Source: Neocallimastix lanati (nom. inval.)
Lineage: Eukaryota > Neocallimastigomycota > Neocallimastigomycetes > Neocallimastigales > Neocallimastigaceae
Length of the DNA stretch: 52,500 nt
Assembly: GCA_016946835.1 (NCBI GenBank)
Contig: JACVTC010000020.1
Location: 1,022,501 to 1,075,000 of the forward strand
Direction of reading: 5' to 3'
The notes beneath the pieces are model-generated. The model saw only the letters and a list, made by a program, of their open reading frames with translations. It ran no database searches and was not told the DNA's origin. Made by a program: the position numbers and the translations under genes. Each line of letters opens with the position of its first letter. The stretch's first letter is position 1. Shown in pieces: positions 44,501-52,500 of the stretch.

Positions 44501-47500
44501 ATATATTAACATTAAATTAATAATATATGTATGCTATAAATTTTTTTTTATCCATTATATGTATATATATATTTTATATTTTATTTAATTTAATTCTATT
44601 AATAAAAAAAAAAGTAATCACAATTATTAATATTTATAGCATTAAATATAAATCAATTCACTAATAATATAATAATAAATAATAAGTAATAAATAACAAA
44701 TAATTAAATAATAAATAAAAATAATAAATAATAAATAATTGAATAATAAATAATTGAATAATAAATAATAAATAATAATAAGAGTATTTATTAATAAATA
44801 AATAATAAATACATAAATAATTAAAATGATGTTTATAATAATAAAATTTTATTATTAAATAAAAAGGTTTATATAAAAAGATTTGTAGAATTAAATTTAT
44901 TAAATTTATAAAAAAAAAAAAAAAATTAAAAAAAAAAGACAATTTATTGGCTTCTTAATGGTGGGGATTTTTATTATTTTATTTATTTATTTATTTATTT
45001 ATATATGTATATATCAATTTAATATAAATAAATAGGTTTATCACTTTTTTTTATCTTTTTTTTTTTCTATTTAAAATATTTATTGAAATAAATAATAATA
45101 ATAAATAATAATAATAATAATAATAAAATTAAAATAATAATAAATTTTTTTCTTTACTTCACTTTTTTTTTTATTAACTCTTTTCATTTGTTTCTTTTCT
45201 TTGTTGGCTTTATTTTTATTTTTATTTTTATTTTTTAACTTTTTTATCCATATAGTTTTGTTTTTTATTGATAATTTATAGAAATTTTTAAGGTTTTCAA
45301 TATAATCCTGAAATACCAAAAAAAAAAATTTTTTTTTTCTTTTTTTTTTGAAAATTTGAACATCATTGACAATTTTGTTAGTTAGTTAAATTATTATATA
45401 CAATAATTATAATTATTTTAATTCAAAATTTTAAAAGTGGTTATCCCTATCGAAATCTATATAAGAATGTATTTATTTATTTATTCATTCATTCATTCAT
45501 TCATTTATTCATTCATTATTTTCATAGGATTTAAACTTTTTTTATTCTGTTTTAAAGAAAAAATAATAATAAAAAATTAAATGTCATTTCTTTAATTAAC
45601 CTTCATGCATGTCAATCATTTATTTATACAGATATATTGTATTATAAATATTATTATTATTATTTATATTATTATATACATTATTTATATTTTTTAAATT
45701 AACATTATTAGTGGCGCCATTTTCTTTTTTATTATTATATTATTTATTTCACAGTAATATTATTATTTAATAAAATGATTATTTGACATTAGTATTATTA
45801 TTTGACATTAGTATTATTATTTAATATTATGATTATTATGATATTATTTGATAATAGAATTGTACTTAAGAATAAAAATAAAAATTTATTAATTAGTTTC
45901 ATTAATATTTAAATAAAGTTAAAGATAATATTCTTTAAAAAAAAAATTTATATATATATCAAATAGTGATTAGCTTTTTCATTTATTTGTATCCTTTGTA
46001 TTACATTTAACAATAATAACGAACATTCTCTTATTCTTATTAATTATCGAACAAAGGTTACATTAAAAATTATAAAAATATAAAGAAAAAAAAAAAAGAT
46101 TTTATTTTCGGGTATTACAATAAATAAATAAATAAAATAAATAAATAATAAATACTAATAATATTAATAATATTTATAATAATATTATTATTATTATTTA
46201 TATTTTTAATATTATAATAGAATATAAATATTAATATGATTTAAAGAATAAAAGATTAAAAATTAAAATTTATTAGAATTCTCACATAAATTTAAAAAAA
46301 AAAAGAAAAAAATTATTTGTATAACTTTATTATATATTAATAAACTTTTTTAATTTATTTATCAAATATAATTTCTTTTTTATATTTAATAAACTTTATT
46401 TTATATTCAATAAAAATTTTAATAATTATAAATTTTTTTTTCTTATTTTTCTTATTTATTTACCTCTTTTTTTTTTTTTTATGATTTTATATATTTTATT
46501 TTATAAAATTTTATATAAATTTTATTTCTTATTTTTTATATTTAGCTAAGCCTTAAAACAAAAACAAAAAAAAGCAAAGACTTTTTTTAATTTCCAATCA
46601 AATAAAAATAAATAAGGTTTTATATTTATGTATTATGTATTATATTATGTATATAATATATTATATTATATGTATATTATATATAATAAAATAAAACAAA
46701 TTTTAATGATTATGTTTATTATATATGGAAATAGGTAAATATAATAAAATAAAAAAAATTAAATATATTAAATGATTTGATTTGACTACTAAATGTCTAT
46801 TTAAAAATAAGTATTAAAAGGTTTTAATTTGTTTATTTTTTTTATACCGTATTTGAATTATAGAATCAAATAATATTCAAAAAAAAAAAAAATGAAAAAC
46901 TATAAAATAATAATAAAAGTATTTAATAATACTATATGCTATATATGCTAAATATTTTTAATAATTATTAATAATATTAAAAGATTCATTGATGAATTTA
47001 AGAAGTCTTCATTAAAATAAACATGACATAGAAAAAAAAAAAAAAGGGGACAACCATAATTATCTAAATAGTATTATATAAACTAATGATTAATCAAGTA
47101 TTTATTATCATTTTTATTATTATTAATTATGAATGGTTATTATTAATCATTAATAATTTATTATTATTGCCTAAACATAATTTTATCATGTTATTATATA
47201 TATGACATTTAATATCTTTTATAATTCTGTAAAAAAAAAAAAAAAAAAAAAAACACAAACCATAAAAAGCTAAAAAAAATATATATATATATAAAGATAA
47301 ATTAAATTAAAATTTAACGTGTTACTTTCCATAAAGAGAGAAAAGAAAGATAAAAATAAATAAATAAATAAATAAATAAAAATTGACTCCCAAAAAGAAA
47401 ATTAATATATAGGTTAGAGAATATATAAACTTTAATTCATATCTATATCTCTATAGATATAATTAATTAATATAAACATAACGAATTAAACAATTTAAAA

Positions 47501-47703
47501 ATAAATAAATAAATAAATAATATAAATTAAATATACAAATTTATATAAATCAATCTATCATATAAATTAAATTAATATATATATTTCAAAAATTTTCTAA
47601 AACTGATTTAATCTTTAATTTCAAAAAAAAAAAAAGGTACAAACAAAAGTTTACAGAACTATTTATTTTTTTATTTTTTTTATATTATTTTTAATACGTT
47701 ATC

Positions 47704-47734
<31 letters not shown>

Positions 47735-48300
47735 AAATTATTTATATTAAAAATTAAAACTTTTTCATTTTATTAATTATTATTAATTATTATTAATTAT
47801 TATTAATTATAAATTATTAAAAATAATACTTATTATTATTAATAATTAATTATTTGGGCTTTTATCGATCTGTTGGATATTTTGTTTTGTTTTGTTTTAA
47901 AAAAAAAAAGAAAATTTTTTTTTCTGTAATATTTTCTTTTTTGTTTTTCCTAAGCCATATCCTATTATCATCCTATTATTATCCTATTATTAATCATCTA
48001 TTTCTTAACTTTTTTTTTTTTTTGTTAATTATTGTTTGTATATTATTTTTATTTAAAATGTTTATTTTAGTAATATTCTTTTTTAATTATTTTTTTTTAA
48101 TTACATTTATAATAAACTATTAAATAATAAATAAAAAATTATATATAAAAACAAATTTCATTAAAGAATGAGAGTGGCTATTAACTTAAAAAAAAAAAAT
48201 CTTTTATAGTTTCTTATTATTAATAAAACTTTTTATTATAATTGTTGTTTCAATTTTTTATATCTAAAAAAAAAAATAATAATAAAATAAATTAAATTAA
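41576..48300. other. Gene-free A/T desert
   Basis: A/T tracts and microsatellites (TAAA, AAATAATA, TTCA tetramers near 45485-45510). A small more complex block at 43220-43290 (ATGGTGAGTACTAAATTC..) could be an isolated start codon followed by a GTGAGT donor, but nothing around it supports a gene. Confidence 0.6.
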
Positions 48301-48305
48301 ATTAC

Positions 48306-48370
48306 AATAAATAGTAGAAATATAGAGTTGATGTTTGATTATAAAGTACAGATTGAATAAAATAAAATTG
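48306..48370 (-). repeat. Single inverted copy of the 52-bp satellite unit
   Basis: The plus strand reads AAATAGTAGAAATATAG..ATAAAGTACAGATTGAATAAAATAAAAT, the reverse complement of TTCAATCTGTACTTTAT plus the TTCTACTATTT and TTTTA flanks of the terminal array. Confidence 0.85.
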
Positions 48371-49753
48371 AAAAAGAAAAAAAATATATATATATATATT
48401 TTTTAAATATAAAATAAAATAAAATAAAATAAAATAAAATAAAATAAAATAAAATAAAATAGTTAATAACGAATAATTAATAATTAATAATTTAAAAATT
48501 CAGTTTTTTAATAATCATTTGTAGTATTATTAAAATTAAAGAGTTCATTTAATTTAATTTAATTAATATGGTTAAATGACCGCTTGCATCGTAGGAGACA
48601 AAAAATTAAAAAAAAAAAAAAGATATATATATGAATATATATGAATATATATAAATAAAAATATAAGAAAATATAAATATATAATAAATATATAATAAAT
48701 ATATAGATGTATATAATTATTATGTATATATACATAAATACAAAAAAAAAATTTAAAACGAGTTTTAAAAAAAAAAAAAATTTTTTTAAGGAGAAAAAGT
48801 ATTCCATATATATATGATAGATTAGATGTAAATTAAAAAAAAAAAAAAAAAGGCAAATAATTATTAAAAATAATTATATAGGATTATATATTATAAATAA
48901 ATAAATGATAAAATAATTGAATAATTGAATAATTGAATTATAATAAATAATAATAAATCATAAATAAATAATATTCCAATAAGAGAAAAATAAAGATGAC
49001 ATATTTAAATAATTTTTTTATTTTTATTTTATTATTGATTCATTATTTATTTATATTTATATTTATTTTAAAGTATTTTCATTTAATTATTATATCTATT
49101 GGAAAAAAAAAAATAGCTCGGTTACATCCTTTAAAAATAAATAATTTGAATTACCAATAAATTTTCCTTTTTTTTTAAAATATATATATATATATTATTT
49201 TATTTTATTATGTATACACATAATAAAATAAAAGAAAATAAAAGAATTTTAAAATAAAAATAATAAATATAAAATTTAATAAAAAAGGGTATAATCAACC
49301 CTTATTTCTTTTTTTTTTAGTACTCATGGGTATACAAAATTTTATGTTTAAATAATAATTCCATCAATTATTATGTGTATTTTTTTTATAAGGACTGAAA
49401 TAAAGTCCGGTTTTATTAATATCTTTTTAAACAAATATATATTATTTTATTATTTTTATTTTTATTTTTATATTTCTATTTATGTTTATTTTTATCTTTA
49501 TTTAATTACATATTTAAAGTCAATAGCGATTAATTAAATAGAAATTATAAAAATTTAAAAATGGTTGTTGGTTTTTTCTATGCAACTGCTATTTATTTAT
49601 CTATTTTTTCTAATGTATCAAAATTAATTACAATATTTATGGGTTAGGTTCTATTTTAATATTAAAAAAATTTAAATTGTATATTGTGGGAATGTTGCCA
49701 TTTCATAACGTGGCTTATAAATTAAATTTTAACGCCCTATAGTGTAACCAATT

Positions 49754-49794
<41 letters not shown>

Positions 49795-49827
49795 ATACTT
49801 TTTACCCATAAAAATAAGAAAATCATT

Positions 49828-49860
<33 letters not shown>

Positions 49861-49940
49861 GTTTAAAAAAAGTTATTAATATTATTAATAGTATTAGTAT
49901 TAGGATTGAAAGAAAGGAAATACTATTTATTAATATAAAA

Positions 49941-49977
<37 letters not shown>

Positions 49978-50107
49978 TTTTTTTTTTTTTTTTTTAATTA
50001 AATATTGTTAACAAAATTCTCGATTTTAATTTAGCTATACTTTTACTTATTTGAAGTAGAAGTCTTATTTTTTTTTTTTTTATAATAATACATTATTTAA
50101 TATTATT

Positions 50108-50138
<31 letters not shown>

Positions 50139-50272
50139 AATGACCTATTTTTTTTTTATTTTTTATTATTATTTTTTTATAATAATACATTATTTAATGT
50201 TATTTATATATATATATTAAATGGACCATCCATATTTCATATTAATGATGTTAAAGAGGTTTTATAGAAAAT

Positions 50273-50303
<31 letters not shown>

Positions 50304-50760
50304 TTTTTTTTTTTAATTTTAAAACTAAATTATTTATATTCATAAAGTATACAGACTACATATATGTCCTATGCATTTGAAATATATACTATTTAACAAT
50401 TTAAAGTTATAATACAAATTGTTTAATAAAATAAAATAAAAAGTTATTAATAAAACTATAAATTAAATTGGAAACTAAAAAAAAAAAACACTTAATTTTC
50501 TAACACATTCCCTTCCCTCCTCCTAAACAAAATATTGTAAAAAAAAAAAATTTTATTTTTTATTTTTTTTTATTTTTTTTTTTTTGGTTCCATGAAAAAT
50601 TTGCTATTTTTAATATTTTTAATATATATAAATATATGTATATTTGTTTATATACTAATTGTTTTTTTTTTTTTTTTTTTTTTTTTTAATAAATTAAATA
50701 GTAATTTTTATTAATTTTTAATTTTTTTTTTTTTTTTTTTTTTTTTTCTATTTCATTAAC
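48371..50760. other. A/T desert with one complex islet
   Basis: AAAATA pentamers (about 48411-48460) and long A/T runs. 49561-49745 is more complex: it holds a 28-codon plus-strand frame (MVVGFFYATAIYLSIFSNVS.., 49561-49647) and a second open block (IVGMLPFHNVAYKLNFNAL). Either could be a fragment; neither is supported beyond being open. Confidence 0.5.
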
Positions 50761-52500
50761 TATTTACTTTATTTTATTTTATTTTATTTTATTCAATCTG
50801 TACTTTATATTCATATTCTACTATTTATTTTATTTTATTTTATTCAATCTGTACTTTATATTCATATTCTACTATTTATTTTATTTTATTTTATTTTATT
50901 TTATTTTATTTTATTTTATTTTATTCAATCTGTACTTATATTTATATTCTACTATTTATTTTATTTTATTTTATATACATGTACTTTTATATTATTAGAT
51001 TTAATATTTATTTTATTTTATTTTATTTTATTTTATTTTATTTTATTTTATTTTATTTTATTTTATTTTATTTTATTTTATTTTATTTTATTTTATTTTA
51101 TTTTATTTTATTTTATTTTATTTTATTTTATTTTATTTTATTTTATTTTATTTTATTCAATCTGTACTTTATATTTAATATTCTACTATTTATTTTATTT
51201 TATTTTATTTTATTTTATTTTATTTTATTTTATTTTATTCAATCTGTACTTTATATTTAATATTCTACTATTTATTTTATTTTATTTTATTTTATTTTAT
51301 TTTATTTTATTTTATTTTATTCAATCTGTACTTTATATTTAATATTCTACTATTTATTTTATTTTATTTTATTTTATTTTATTTTATTTTATTCAATCTG
51401 TACTTTATATTTAATATTCTACTATTTATTTTATTTTATTTTATTTTATTTTATTTTATTTTATTTTATTTTATTCAATCTGTACTTTATATTTAATATT
51501 CTACTATTTATTTTATTTTATTTTATTCAATCTGTACTTTATATTTAATATTCTACTATTTATTTTATTTTATTTTATTCAATCTGTACTTTATATTTAA
51601 TATTCTACTATTTATTTTATTTTATTTTATTCAATCTGTACTTTATATTTAATATTCTACTATTTATTTTATTTTATTTTATTCAATCTGTACTTTATAT
51701 TTAATATTCTACTATTTATTTTATTTTATTTTATTCAATCTGTACTTTATATTTAATATTCTACTATTTATTTTATTTTATTTTATTTTATTTTATTTTA
51801 TTTTATTTTATTTTATTTTATTTTATTTTATTTTATTTTATTTTATTTTATTTTATTTTATTTTATTTTATTTTATTTTATTTTATTTTATTTTATTTTA
51901 TTTTATTTTATTTTATTTTATTTTATTTTATTTTATTTTATTTTATTTTATTTTATTTTATTTTATTTTATTTTATTTTATTTTATTTTATTTTATTTTA
52001 TTCAATCTGTACTTTATATTCATATTCTACTATTTATTTTATTTTATTTTATTCAATCTGTACTTGATATTCATATTCTACTATTTATTTTATTTTATTT
52101 TATTCAATCTGTACTTTATATTTATATTTCAACTATTTATTTTATTTTATTTTATTTTATTTTATTCAATCTGTACTTGATATTCATATTCTACTATTTA
52201 TTTTATTTTATTTTATTTTATTTTATTTTATTCAATCTGTACTTTATATTTATATTTCAACTATTTATTTTATTTTATTTTATTCAATCTGTACTTGATA
52301 TTCATATTCTTCTATTTTATTTTATTTTATTTTATTTTATTTTATTTTATTCAATCTGTACTTGATATTCATATTCTACTATTTTATTTTATTTTATTTT
52401 ATTTTATTCAATCTGTACTTGATATTCATATTCTACTATTTTATTTTATTTTATTTTATTTTATTCAATCTGTACTTGATATTCATATTCTACTATTTTA
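50761..52500 (+). repeat. Satellite array: 52-bp-class units in (TTTTA)n, running off the window end
   Basis: I count 22 copies of the core TTCAATCTGTACTT, each followed by TATATTTAATATTCTACTAT or a variant and then a variable number of TTTTA pentamers. Where pentamers are few (51474-51734) the period is 52 bp. Long pure TTTTA stretches occur at 51010-51155 and 51765-52000. Core subtypes are ordered along the array. Poly-FILFY frames read through it are artefacts. Confidence 0.95.

Noticed and set aside
50979-52365. FILFY repeat proteins
   Set aside because: Translation of the TTTTA satellite array.

Overview
The window is extremely A+T-rich eukaryotic nuclear DNA. It has long A and T homopolymers (up to about 44 nt), abundant ATT, TTTTA and TATA microsatellites, spliceosomal GT..AG introns, and two large Asn/Ser-rich protein genes separated by very long gene-free stretches. 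Low gene density with Asn-homopolymer proteins and near-desert intergenic DNA fits an anaerobic gut fungus (Neocallimastigomycota) best. Dictyostelids and Plasmodium share the codon and poly-Asn style but are much more gene-dense. This assignment is inference; no marker gene in the window proves it. I see no tRNA, rRNA, CRISPR array or intact transposon.

Two genes are well supported, both on the minus strand, and I could extend both beyond their single open frames by finding frame-consistent introns. Gene 1 (1592-6060) has three exons and encodes about 1261 residues, Ser/Asn-rich, with a basic C-terminus. Gene 2 (22242-29935) has four exons that fuse two long open frames and two short upstream exons into one protein of about 2283 residues. 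Its structured N-terminal segment (about 190 residues) and structured C-terminal segment (about 130 residues) flank roughly 1900 residues of Asn-, Gln- and Met-rich sequence. That sequence includes an uninterrupted 78-Asn run and a long NMNP/MNNN array. A basic AT-hook-like stretch suggests a nuclear protein. I recognise neither family.

Region by region: 1-345 is a complex (higher G+C) islet with a homopolymer-interrupted open frame. 346-1591 is A/T desert with microsatellites. 1592-6060 is gene 1. 6061-13620 is desert with a heptamer array at 12.1-12.4 kb. 13.6-21.0 kb is an anomalous region in which 50-150 bp blocks of complex sequence alternate with A/T homopolymers. Several blocks are duplicated, and some duplicated pairs differ in ways that preserve the amino acid sequence on the minus strand. 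This suggests decayed or unusually organised coding sequence, but strand and product are unresolved. 21.0-22.2 kb is repeat-rich DNA 3' of gene 2. 22.2-29.9 kb is gene 2. 29.9-50.7 kb is desert with one perfect 44-bp palindrome and scattered microsatellites. 50.76-52.5 kb is a satellite array (52-bp-class units in a TTTTA background) that runs off the window end. The same unit recurs as a 52-bp-spaced pair at 41.5 kb and as a single inverted copy at 48.3 kb.

Nothing in the sequence links the two genes functionally beyond shared orientation and composition.
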